From an uncultured Clostridia bacterium (GTDB taxonomy: Bacteria > Bacillota > Clostridia > Oscillospirales > Oscillospiraceae), in contig CAMNQX010000010.1 in NCBI GenBank assembly GCA_946550725.1, positions 1-56,861 on the forward strand: a stretch of DNA of 56,861 nt. Reading direction: 5' to 3'. The notes under the pieces were generated by a model. That model worked only from the letters and a program-made list of their open reading frames with translations. It ran no database searches and was not told the DNA's origin. Numbering within the stretch: the first letter of the stretch is position 1; each line of letters starts with the position of its first letter. Positions 17,671-25,112 of the stretch are shown here, one piece after another. Both the position numbers and the translations under genes were made by a program.

Positions 17671-18765
17671 ATGAGCGAAAAGAAACTGACCGGCGAAAAC
17701 CTCCTGGAAGTCACCAACCTGAAAAAGTACTTCCCCGTGAAGGGGGTCAGAGGTCCCGGCGTGCAGGCGGTGGAGAACGTGTCGTTCTTTATCCGCAAGG
17801 GCGAGACCCTGGGCCTGGTGGGCGAGTCGGGCTGCGGCAAGACCACCTTGGGCCGCACCATTTTGCAGCTCTACCAGCCCACCTCGGGCAAGATCGTCTA
17901 CGACGGCAAGACCATTTATGAGGGGATGGACCCCTACCCCACGGTGATGGTGGACGAGAAGGACGAGAAGGGCCAGGTGGTGGGCCAAAAGCCCCAGAAC
18001 GTCAAGACCCGCGTGCCCAAGGCCAAGAAGGTGGATATGCTCCCCTACCGCCGCAAGATGCAGATCATCTTCCAGGACCCCTCCGCCTCTCTGGACCCCC
18101 GCATGACGGTGGGCGAGATCATCGGCGAGGCGCTGGACATTCACAAGCTCTACGAGAACAAGGCCGACCGCGCCGAGACCATCAAGGCGCTGCTGGACCA
18201 TGTGGGACTGAACACCGAGCACGCCAACCGCTACCCTCACGAGTTCTCCGGCGGTCAGCAGCAGCGGGTGGGTATCGCCCGGGCCTTGGCGGTGAAGCCG
18301 GAATTTATCGTCTGCGACGAGCCGATCTCCGCCCTGGACGTGTCCATCCAGTCCCAGATCGTCAATATGCTGGAGGATATGCAGGAGAAGCAGGGCCTGA
18401 CCTACCTGTTCATCGCCCACGACCTCTCTGTGGTGCGCCATATCTCCGACCGCATCGGCGTGATGTACCTGGGCACCATGGTGGAGCTGGGCGAGAGCTA
18501 CGAGCTGAACCGCAACCCCCTCCACCCCTACACCCAGACCTTGCTGTCCGCCGTGCCCGTGCCCGACCCCAAGCTGTCCAAGTCCCGCCAGCGCATCGTG
18601 CTGGAGGGGGATATCCCCTCCCCCATGAATCCGCCCACGGGCTGCCGGTTCCACACCCGCTGCCCCTACGCCACCGAGCGCTGTAAGCACGAGGTCCCCG
18701 CCTTCCGGGAATACGAGCCGGACCACTGGGCGGCGTGCCACCTGCTGGAGGAAGCGCGAGGGTAG
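17671..18765 (+). CDS. oppF: Oligopeptide ABC transporter ATPase OppF with an internal insertion
   Basis: The 364-residue second ATPase has Walker [11 protein letters not shown]-loop [13 protein letters not shown], signature FSGGQQQR, Walker [15 protein letters not shown], the AHDLSVV switch and the C-terminal [14 protein letters not shown] cysteine motif. Between the first beta-sheet lobe and the Q-loop it carries an extra stretch of about 45 charged residues (about 80-125, rich in Lys, Glu and Val). The stop TAG at 18763 is also the first part of a structured repeat element. Confidence 0.92.
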   Translation: MSEKKLTGENLLEVTNLKKYFPVKGVRGPGVQAVENVSFFIRKGETLGLVGESGCGKTTLGRTILQLYQPTSGKIVYDGKTIYEGMDPYPTVMVDEKDEKGQVVGQKPQNVKTRVPKAKKVDMLPYRRKMQIIFQDPSASLDPRMTVGEIIGEALDIHKLYENKADRAETIKALLDHVGLNTEHANRYPHEFSGGQQQRVGIARALAVKPEFIVCDEPISALDVSIQSQIVNMLEDMQEKQGLTYLFIAHDLSVVRHISDRIGVMYLGTMVELGESYELNRNPLHPYTQTLLSAVPVPDPKLSKSRQRIVLEGDIPSPMNPPTGCRFHTRCPYATERCKHEVPAFREYEPDHWAACHLLEEARG

Positions 18766-18880
18766 ACACATAGCTGCGGATGGACTGGAGCGAGGGCCGA
18801 ATTGGTAAGCGGCCAAAGGCCGCGCGATTTGGCCCGAGTCGGAGGGAAGCCGCAGCGTAATGTGTCCAACCCGAGCGTGA
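18762..18880. repeat. Structured repeat element, copy 1 (candidate non-coding RNA)
   Basis: This 119-bp stretch begins GTAGACAC at the oppF stop and ends GTGTCCAACCCGAGCGTGA. It folds as a long arm: GACACAT 18765-18771 with ATGTGTC 18860-18866, GCTGCGG 18773-18779 with CCGCAGC 18850-18856, GGGCCGAAT 18794-18802 with ATTTGGCCC 18827-18835, and a GCGGCC/GGCCGC tip. A second copy of matching length and end sequences is at 20977-21094, with different but still complementary closing bases. The strand of any transcript is unknown. Confidence 0.65.
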
Positions 18881-18906
18881 CACACAAGAGAATGCACAAA
18901 ACCCAC

Positions 18907-18936
18907 AAATTCCGCCGGTCTCCGGCGGAATTTGTT
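18907..18936 (+). terminator. Terminator after oppF
   Basis: AAATTCCGCCGG at 18907-18918 pairs with CCGGCGGAATTT at 18922-18933 around a TCT loop. The T-run after it is short, so efficiency is uncertain. Confidence 0.65.
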
Positions 18937-18961
18937 AGTTAACATTTTTGTAACAATTCTC

Positions 18962-18990
18962 TTTACAATGGCACTTTAGCGTGATACAAT
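18962..18990 (+). promoter_or_regulatory. Promoter of oppA
   Basis: TTTACA at 18962-18967 and TACAAT at 18985-18990, spacer 17 bp. It leaves an untranslated leader of about 130 nt with small hairpins but no riboswitch I can name. A separate promoter lets the binding protein be made in excess over the permease. Confidence 0.7.
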
Positions 18991-19127
18991 TACCCATACC
19001 CTAAAAGGGGAGATTTTCAAAGGCTGAGGGCCTTTTCCCCGGCGGTCCCGCAGATTGCGGGGCAAGCGTGCGGTATCGCCGCCTATCAAGGCGTTTTGAT
19101 ACAAAATCTGAATTGGAGGAAAAAACC

Positions 19128-20858
19128 ATGAAGAATACCAAGAAGCTCCTGGCTCTGTTGCTGGCTCTGGTGATGGTCTTCGCTCTGGTGGCCTGCACCG
19201 GCACCAAGAACCCCGACCCCACCCAGGCGGCCACCGACCCCGCAAACCCCACCGACGTTGTGGAGCCTACCGCGGCCCCTGCCGAGGCCCTGGACCTGCG
19301 GGTGTGCATCGCGTCTGAGCCTCAGTCCATCGACCCCGCTCTGAACAGCGCCGTGGACGGCGCCATCATGATCCAGCACACCCATGAGGGTCTGATGAAG
19401 TGGGTGGACAGCGGCACGGCTTACAACGACAGCGTCAACGCTGCCGAGCTGGCCCCCGGCATGGCTGAGAGCTATGACCGCGTGGAGAACGAGGACGGCA
19501 CCGTCACCTACACCTTCCATCTCCGCGACGCCCAGTGGTCCGACGGCAAGCCCGTCACCGCTCAGGACTTTGTTTATTCCTGGCAGCGTCTGGTCACCCC
19601 CGAGACCGCCGCGGACTACAACTACATGATCGACTGCGTGGTCAACGCCAACGAGATCATGAACGGCGAGAAGGACCCCAGCGAGCTGGCTGTTGCCGCT
19701 CCCGATGACAAGACCTTCGAGGTCACTGTCAACGACGTGCCCTACTTCACCGAGATCTGCGCCTTCCCCGCCACCTTCCCTGTCCGTCAGGACATTATTG
19801 AGGCCAACGGCGACCAGTGGACCTTTGACCCCGCCACCTACATTGGCAACGGCCCCTACAAGATGACTGCCTGGAACCACAACTCCGAGATCGTCATGGA
19901 GCCCAGCGAGACCTACTATGGGGAGGTCAACGGCCCCAAGACCATCACCTTCAAGCTGATGGACGACAACAACGCCATGCTCTCCGCCTTCAACTCCGGC
20001 GAGCTGGACTTCATCGAGGATATGCCCGTCGATGAGATCCCCACCCTGCTGGCTGACGGCAAGCTGAACATCGTGGACTACATCGGCACCTACTATGTCT
20101 GCTTCCAGACCCAGAAGGCCCCCTTCGATAACCCCCTGGTCCGCAAGGCCTTCACCCTGGCTGTTGACCGTAAGTTCATCGTCGAGAAGGTCACCCAGTC
20201 CGGCCAGGTCGAGGCCGGCGGCTTCGTGCCCGCCGGTATCTATGACGCGGCTGGCTCCACCGGCGACGACTTCCGCACCGTGGGCGGCGACTACTACGAT
20301 CCTTATGAGGAGGCCTACGAGGCCAACTGCGAGGAGGCCCGCAAGCTCCTGGCCGAGGCCGGCTATCCCAACGGCGAGGGCTTCCCTGTTGTTGAGTACC
20401 TGTACAACACCTCCGACGCCCACAAGGCCGTTGGCGAGGCGCTCCAGGATATGTGGCAGACCGTTCTGGGCGTGACCGTCACCCTGAACAACCAGGAGTG
20501 GGCCACCTTCCTCCAGACCCGTAAGGACGGCGATTACTCCATCGCCCGTAACGGCTGGATCGCCGACTACAACGACCCCATGTCCTTCCTGGATATGTGG
20601 CTGACCGGCGGCGGCAACAACGATGCCCAGTACGCCAACCCCGCTTATGACAAGCTGATCATGGACGCCAAGGCCAGCAAGGACCCCGCCGAGCGCATGA
20701 AGCTCATGCACGAGGCCGAGGACATCATCATCGGTGAGGACTACGCCCTGTGCCCGCTGTACTTCTACACCCAGAAGTACATGATCGCCGACAACGTGGG
20801 CGGCATGTTCTACACCCCGCTGGGCTACTTCATCTACAGCTCCTGCTACGCGAAGTAA
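19128..20858 (+). CDS. oppA: Oligopeptide ABC transporter substrate-binding lipoprotein OppA
   Basis: The 576-residue protein has a lipoprotein signal peptide (MKNTKK, hydrophobic core, lipobox LVAC), a Pro/Thr/Asp-rich linker, and an SBP_bac_5 domain with landmark segments such as RDAQWSDGKPVTAQDFVYSWQR near its start. It binds peptides at the cell surface for OppBCDF. The ATG at 19128 has TGGAGGA at 19114-19120. Its genomic context, with its own promoter and terminator after oppBCDF, fits a highly expressed binding protein. Confidence 0.94.
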   Translation: MKNTKKLLALLLALVMVFALVACTGTKNPDPTQAATDPANPTDVVEPTAAPAEALDLRVCIASEPQSIDPALNSAVDGAIMIQHTHEGLMKWVDSGTAYNDSVNAAELAPGMAESYDRVENEDGTVTYTFHLRDAQWSDGKPVTAQDFVYSWQRLVTPETAADYNYMIDCVVNANEIMNGEKDPSELAVAAPDDKTFEVTVNDVPYFTEICAFPATFPVRQDIIEANGDQWTFDPATYIGNGPYKMTAWNHNSEIVMEPSETYYGEVNGPKTITFKLMDDNNAMLSAFNSGELDFIEDMPVDEIPTLLADGKLNIVDYIGTYYVCFQTQKAPFDNPLVRKAFTLAVDRKFIVEKVTQSGQVEAGGFVPAGIYDAAGSTGDDFRTVGGDYYDPYEEAYEANCEEARKLLAEAGYPNGEGFPVVEYLYNTSDAHKAVGEALQDMWQTVLGVTVTLNNQEWATFLQTRKDGDYSIARNGWIADYNDPMSFLDMWLTGGGNNDAQYANPAYDKLIMDAKASKDPAERMKLMHEAEDIIIGEDYALCPLYFYTQKYMIADNVGGMFYTPLGYFIYSSCYAK

Positions 20859-20878
20859 GACCGGCACAACCAAGCCAA

Positions 20879-20917
20879 AAAAGGACCGCTTGCCCAGTCG
20901 GGCAGGCGGTCCTTTTT
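20879..20917 (+). terminator. Terminator after oppA
   Basis: AGGACCGC at 20882-20889 with the adjoining TTGCCC pairs with GGGCAGGCGGTCCT, followed by TTTTT. Confidence 0.85.
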
Positions 20918-20976
20918 GAAGCGAAGCGCCGAGCCGTCGCGAACAGGCGAGGCGTGACAGCGGCGAAGCGCGACCC

Positions 20977-21094
20977 GTAGACACGCAGGGAGCATCTGAG
21001 CGGAGCAAGGGCGGAAGCCCAGGCGGCAAAGCCACCGGGTGTAGCCCGAGACGCAGCGAAAATGCGACCGGCCGCGTGTCCAACCCGAGCGTGA
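20977..21094. repeat. Structured repeat element, copy 2 (candidate non-coding RNA)
   Basis: This copy also begins GTAGACAC and ends GTGTCCAACCCGAGCGTGA. The closing stem is GACACGC 20980-20986 with GCGTGTC 21074-21080, where copy 1 has GACACAT/ATGTGTC. A GGGC/GCCC hairpin and the conserved GAGCGGAG and CCCGAGACG segments lie inside. The flanking 20918-20976 is rich in short repeats of GCGAAGCG/GGCGAGGCG type and holds no gene I can see. Confidence 0.65.
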
Positions 21095-21096
21095 TC

Positions 21097-21186
21097 TCAC
21101 CGCTCGCTCGTCGCAACGGTCTCCCGCTCAAAGATCAGATCGTCCACGTCGGGCTTTGGGGGGGCTGGCCCGGTTTTCTTGTCCAT
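21097..21186 (-). CDS. Possible 29-residue small protein
   Basis: A short open frame starts with ATG at 21186, has AAAGGAGAG a few bases upstream on the minus strand, and ends in TGA at 21099-21097, immediately beside the structured repeat. The peptide is polar, with a Pro/Lys/Asp start (KTGPAPPKPDVDDLIFER) and a Ser/Glu/Arg end. It is too short for homology and I recognise no family. A TATACT -10-like box lies at 21224-21219. The good ribosome site is the main support. Confidence 0.4.
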   Translation of the reverse strand: MDKKTGPAPPKPDVDDLIFERETVATSER

Positions 21187-21294
21187 ATCGCTCTCTCCTT
21201 TGCAAAGACGTTCTAATCAGTATATGCGCGGGTGGGGACAGTATGCCACAGGGGGCAAAAGGCGGCAACGACAGGGTTTGACAGGAAAAGAGGG

Positions 21295-21323
21295 TTGACA
21301 GGCGGAGCGGAATGTGGTATCCT
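21295..21323 (+). promoter_or_regulatory. Promoter of the tRNA pair
   Basis: TTGACA at 21295-21300 and TATCCT at 21318-21323 with a 17-bp spacer, 29 bp before tRNA-Leu. Confidence 0.65.
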
Positions 21324-21351
21324 TAGTGTTACTAACAAGGCGCTTGGAAAT

Positions 21352-21438
21352 GCCGGAGTGGCGGAATTGGCAGACGCCCGGGACTTAAAATCCCGTGGGA
21401 GCGATCCCGTGCCGGTTCGACCCCGGTCTCCGGCACCA
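21352..21438 (+). tRNA. tRNA-Leu (anticodon TAA)
   Basis: The acceptor stem GCCGGAG pairs with CTCCGGC (21428-21434) and is followed by A and an encoded CCA. The anticodon loop is CTTAAAA, giving anticodon TAA. The long variable arm (GTGGGAGCGATCCCGT region) and the TTCGA T-loop are typical of leucine tRNAs. Confidence 0.95.
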
Positions 21439-21443
21439 AATAT

Positions 21444-21519
21444 CGCGGGGTGGAGCAGCTGGCAGCTCGTCGGGCTCATAACCCGGAGGCCGTAGGTTCA
21501 AGTCCTACCCCCGCAACCA
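21444..21519 (+). tRNA. Initiator tRNA-Met (anticodon CAT)
   Basis: The gene starts CGCGGGG and ends CCCCGCA-ACCA. The first base pair is the C1-A72 mismatch of bacterial initiators. The anticodon stem has the three G-C pairs (GGG/CCC) beside the CTCATAA loop, another initiator mark. Its 3' 46 bases (21474-21519) are duplicated at 30469-30514, showing that a mobile element integrated here and rebuilt the tRNA end. Confidence 0.95.
21474..21519 (+). repeat. Left attachment site of the element (within tRNA-fMet)
   Basis: 46 bp from the anticodon loop to the CCA end. It matches 30469-30514 except at T21493 and A21507, which pair with each other in the T stem. Confidence 0.88.
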
Positions 21520-21520
21520 T

Positions 21521-21558
21521 AAAGTCACCGTTTTCTGTGGGAAACGGTGACTTTCTTT
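21521..21558 (+). terminator. Terminator after the tRNA pair
   Basis: AAAGTCACCGTTT at 21521-21533 pairs with AAACGGTGACTTT at 21542-21554, followed by CTTTATC. It lies inside the element boundary and so was probably brought in by the element. Confidence 0.8.
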
Positions 21559-21593
21559 ATCTTTTAATGGAGTTTCTTTGCCCTGCTCTTCCC

Positions 21594-21612
21594 TGACCCA
21601 AGCCGTGACCCA
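21594..21612 (+). repeat. Paired TGACCCA repeats, left end (putative integrase arm site)
   Basis: TGACCCA at 21594-21600 and 21606-21612, a 12-bp period. The same pair with the same spacing and orientation occurs at 30336-30354. Many tyrosine integrases bind short direct repeats like this with their N-terminal domain. Confidence 0.6.
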
Positions 21613-21639
21613 TACGGGGAAAGGTCCGGAAAGGGCTAT

Positions 21640-21679
21640 TTGCATTAGTTTACATTACCTGATATAATCTCCGTATAAT
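21640..21679 (+). promoter_or_regulatory. Promoter region of the Ser/Thr kinase gene
   Basis: TTGCAT at 21640-21645 with TATAAT at 21663-21668 gives a 17-bp spacer. A second TATAAT at 21674-21679 lies 19 bp after TTTACA at 21649-21654. Either or both could be used. Confidence 0.55.
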
Positions 21680-21704
21680 AGAATTTATTTTGGAGGGACA
21701 AGTT

Positions 21705-23264
21705 ATGATTTTGAGCCCCGGTTCATTTGTTAAAGATAATTGTGAAAGAAAATATATTTTAGATGAAGTGATTGGTCGCGGTGGGTTTGGTTATGTTTTT
21801 AAGGCTCATCGCGAAAACGATAATACAGCTTTTGCAGTAAAAACAATGCTTCCTTCATTTGGTGATGCATCTGCTGAATTGGCGTTCAGAAATGAAATCC
21901 AGTCAGCTATACACGTGCATGGCGAAAATATTATTCGCTACGAATATGTCCATAATGGTGATGCCTTTACGGATCTCCCTCCATATATCATAATGGAGTA
22001 TGCTGACGGCGGCACATTAACTTCTCTCCTAGAACAAAAACGCGCCAAAAAAGAAATGTTTGCTCCTGATGAATTGCTTTGCATTTTCAAGGAGCTTGCA
22101 AGCGGTATGCTCAATATAAGTGCTACTTTAGTTCATCGGGACATAAAACCAGATAATATTTTGCTGCGTGATGGAATCCTTAAAATATCTGATTTTGGAT
22201 TATCTAAAATTGCTGCAGAGAATACCCGGACCAAAACTTTCAAGGGCAGCGGAACGCCATTATATATGGCACCAGAGGCATGGGACTTCTCTAAAAACAC
22301 AATACAAATGGATATCTATTCTATGGGGATTGTTTTTTATGAATTGGCAAGTTTACGGTATCCCTACGACCCTATCCCTCATTCTTCCGATGAATGCAAG
22401 AATGCACATTTATACTCCCAAATTGTAAGCCTTGAGAAAGTCAATCCCCAACTACCGTCCAGTATAGTCTCAATCATTAATCGGATGCTTGAGAAACCGA
22501 CTAAAAGACGTTTCGCTAACTGGCAAGAAATAATATCTGTTCTGGAGGCGCAAACTCAAAGCGATTCTCCAATTGACGAATTAGTTGCTGCCGCTATAGA
22601 GAGAACAAATGCCCAAGATAGTGCCAGGCAAGCCGAAGAGAACGCCAGAAAGCAGAGAGCAAAGGAAAAAGAAGATTTTTACAAGTTAGTTCGCTTACAG
22701 TTTGAGAGCGCGATTGCTGATTTGCTGATAAATTTTGTGGAAAGGTTTAATCTTCAATATGCCGGTCAAGAGAAAATAACTTATACATCCAATGATGTGA
22801 CTGGGTTTGATAATCGCCGCTTATATTGGAATATGAGCGTTCCCCCATCAAATTCGATAACGATAGAGATGGAAATTATTTTTAAAGAAAACCATTCTCG
22901 AAAGGTTTCTGGCGACTATTTTTTTGGCGATGGGCGAAGCAGAATAGAGCACTATATTCCTCAGTATAAAGGCAAGAATATTTTTGCCTGGGGCGCAATA
23001 AAAAATAAACAGGGCTATGGATTTAATATTCTCTTAATTGATAGTGGAGAGATTTATGGAGATTGGATTATTATGAACAATAAAAATAATTTTAGCCATT
23101 TTTCTAATTGTGTTCGTCTAGAACCTTTCCCTTTTTCCCTTGATGAATTACCGTCAGAAATTGATAAGGTACAAATTGCTCACCTATACAGTGCTGATTT
23201 TATACCTTTTAATGAAACCAGATTCTTAGAGCAAATAAAACAACTGGCCTTTGACCTGTGCTGA
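21705..23264 (+). CDS. Eukaryote-like Ser/Thr protein kinase with unknown C-terminal domain
   Basis: The 519-residue protein has a complete Hanks-type kinase domain (about residues 10-275): glycine loop GRGGFGYV, AVK lysine, catalytic HRDIKPDN, DFG, and APE in YMAPEAW. A Gln/Glu/Lys/Arg-rich helical linker (about 300-330) leads to a C-terminal region of about 190 residues rich in aromatic residues that I do not recognise. There is no membrane span or PASTA repeat, unlike housekeeping PrkC/StkP. The ATG at 21705 has GGAGGG 7 bases upstream. The gene is far more AT-rich than its surroundings, a sign of transfer. It converges on the integrase gene. A role as accessory cargo, for instance in phage response, is inference only. 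Confidence 0.85.
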   Translation: MILSPGSFVKDNCERKYILDEVIGRGGFGYVFKAHRENDNTAFAVKTMLPSFGDASAELAFRNEIQSAIHVHGENIIRYEYVHNGDAFTDLPPYIIMEYADGGTLTSLLEQKRAKKEMFAPDELLCIFKELASGMLNISATLVHRDIKPDNILLRDGILKISDFGLSKIAAENTRTKTFKGSGTPLYMAPEAWDFSKNTIQMDIYSMGIVFYELASLRYPYDPIPHSSDECKNAHLYSQIVSLEKVNPQLPSSIVSIINRMLEKPTKRRFANWQEIISVLEAQTQSDSPIDELVAAAIERTNAQDSARQAEENARKQRAKEKEDFYKLVRLQFESAIADLLINFVERFNLQYAGQEKITYTSNDVTGFDNRRLYWNMSVPPSNSITIEMEIIFKENHSRKVSGDYFFGDGRSRIEHYIPQYKGKNIFAWGAIKNKQGYGFNILLIDSGEIYGDWIIMNNKNNFSHFSNCVRLEPFPFSLDELPSEIDKVQIAHLYSADFIPFNETRFLEQIKQLAFDLC

Positions 23265-23277
23265 TTCTTTTTGTAAT

Positions 23278-24431
23278 TTATTGGCGTGTCTTGCAAGAAA
23301 GAACTGTTGCCATCGTACTGGCTGCATGGCGTTGAGCCTGGGTGGTGACGTGGGCGTAGGTGTCCAGAGTGAAGCCGGCGGAGAAGTGGCCCAACATACC
23401 GCTGACGGTCTTGACGTCTACGCCGTTCTGGAGGGCCAGGGTGGCAAAGGTGTGGCGGAGGTCGTGGAAGCGTACCTTTGGCAGTCCTGCCCGCTTTAGT
23501 ACCCGGTGGAGCATATGGAGAACGCTGTCCGGGGAGATGGGGCCGCCTGTGGGGGATGGAAATACATACTCGCTATAGCTCTTTTCTTTCTGCTGTATTA
23601 AAATTCCTACCGCGTCTGCTCCAATGGAGACGGTGCGGTAGGAATTTTTTGTTTCAGAGGGGCCTCTATGATCTCGCCATTGATCCGGGCCACTTGGCGG
23701 CGGATATGGATAACGCTGGTGGTCAAATCGATGTCTTCCCATTTTAGCCCCAGCAACTCTCCCCTTCTCAGGCCAGTGGCCAGCTCGATATAGTACATCT
23801 CGTAGACGCCGCTTTCTTTGGCTTCTCGCAAGAAACTTTGAAGCTGCTCCGCTGTCAGAGTTTTCATCTCTCTGTGTTCCAGCTTGGGCAGAGAGCAACT
23901 ATCGGTGGGGTTGCTGATGAGTAACTTTTGCTCCTTGGCAAAGGTCAACGCGGAGGATATGACTTGATTGATATTACGAACTGTTTTTGGACTGAGACCC
24001 TTGGGCTGCTTTTTTGATTCTGTCCGCGCTACCCTGCCGCCACTCAACAGCTTTTTGTAAAGCCGCTGGAGGTCAAGAGTGGTGAGCTTGTCCAAGGGGA
24101 TGTCTCCGATGTACGGCTTGATGTGGTGGTCAATATAGCCCCGGTAGGTCTGGTGGGAGGAGGGGCGAACTTTGATTTTGGCGCAGTTCTCAAACCATAT
24201 GTCCATCCATTGGCCCACGGTGTACTGCCCTGCTTTGGAGAAATCCAACTTGGTGCTTTCCTCGATAGCTTGCTTTAGTTTCTCCTTGACTTCGGCCTGG
24301 GTTTTGCCCAACACATTCTTATAGATGGGCTTGCCGGTCTCTGGGTCACGACCTGCTGTGTACCGCCCTTCCCATCTGCCGTCCTTCCGCTTGCGGATGC
24401 TGCCCTCGCCATTGGCTCTGCGTTTTGCCAT
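23278..24431 (-). pseudogene. Tyrosine recombinase (integrase), broken by a frameshift
   Basis: Two overlapping frames together make one site-specific integrase of about 385 residues. The first (24431 to 23607) has an N-terminal arm-binding domain (GEGSIRKRKDGRWEGRY), a SAM-like core-binding domain and the first catalytic Arg in TGLRRGEL. The second frame, entered near 23645-23650, has HDLRHTFA (His and Arg), LGH and the tyrosine in LDTYAHV. The break is at a run of six A (minus strand), where one A appears to be missing. All catalytic residues survive but are split between frames. Slippage on the A-run could restore a little protein. The integrase presumably inserted the 21474-30514 element. 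Confidence 0.85.
23600..23648. repeat. 49-bp palindrome at the integrase frameshift
   Basis: AAAATTCCTACCGC at 23600-23613 pairs perfectly with GCGGTAGGAATTTT at 23635-23648, with more pairing inside (CTCC/GGAG). On the plus strand it continues to a T6 run, so it has the form of a terminator facing transcription coming from the kinase gene. It overlaps the integrase coding region and the A-run where the frame breaks. Confidence 0.7.
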
Positions 24432-25112
24432 AGTGCGTCACTCCTTTCGCAGCGACACAGCATAGCACACCTTGCTACCGATAGCCAGGGGAAAGAGAAA
24501 GAGTTATCAGTCCAGACATAATTTTTGTGGCGGCGCTTTTCTTTGTTTAGGCGTATCAATTCTTGAGCTGCCCAGGGGTAGCTCTTTTCCTTGTTTACTG
24601 CGGAGTATCTGTTACCCACATCCGTACAGGGGGAAATCTCAGAGTTGACCCCCAAGGTGACCCCAGGGGGTGCACCCGTGAAGGGCTTGTGATCCGGGGC
24701 GTTGAGGGCAGGCCCACGGGAAATTGACCACCTATGACCCCCGAACTGGCCCAACACAGCCACCATTGACCCCCGCTGGCATAGTGCCCAAAGCCCTTGC
24801 CCTGCCCGCATTGCGGGCAGGTGTAAATTGAGAGGGGGCGCAAAGCGACCCCCTCTCTTTATCCTGCACTCTCCCTGGCCTTACCGGGCAAGCCCGTTTT
24901 CGGTAAAACCGACAACGCAAAAAGCTGATGGGGAGGGGTGTTCAGCCGTCCTGAACACCCCTTGCGGGAACCCCGCTTCTTTGCCCCAACAGGGCGGGTT
25001 GCCTTTCTCGGCGGGTACTTTCCCTGCCCTACCCCTTAAAAGGGCACACAGGGGCGGACAGGGGGCGACGAGGTGGTCTGCCGGCCAAGGACTTCGCGGG
25101 AGTGGGGACCGC
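24432..25112. other. Non-coding stretch of the element with strong hairpins
   Basis: I see no convincing gene in these 681 bp. Visible structure includes a palindrome CCTGCCCGC/GCGGGCAGG at 24801-24821, a GAGAGGGGG/CCCCCTCTC hairpin at about 24830-24858, and GGGGTGTTCAG/CTGAACACCCC at 24935-24961. TGACCCC-type words recur between 24640 and 24775. It could be control DNA, an origin of some kind, or decayed coding sequence. A zinc-ribbon-like CPQCG frame on the minus strand (24595-24843) lacks a good start and is not called. Confidence 0.5.

Noticed and set aside
16432-18945. An 837-codon antisense frame across oppD and oppF
   Set aside because: Same reason: both ATPases on the sense strand have all motifs, and the antisense product has none.
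21232-21495. Plus-strand frame with VAELADARDLKSRGSDPVPVR
   Set aside because: It translates straight through tRNA-Leu and tRNA-fMet and is not a gene.
23640-23660. Programmed -1 ribosomal frameshift in the integrase
   Set aside because: The A6 run in its frame does not form a canonical X-XXY-YYZ slippery site, so simple mutation is more likely; slippage is kept only as a possibility.
24595-24843. Minus-strand frame with a CPQCG zinc-ribbon-like start
   Set aside because: It has only a TTG start inside a hairpin, no ribosome site, and the rest is Pro/Ser/Gly-rich without domain character. It may be a gene fragment but cannot be supported.
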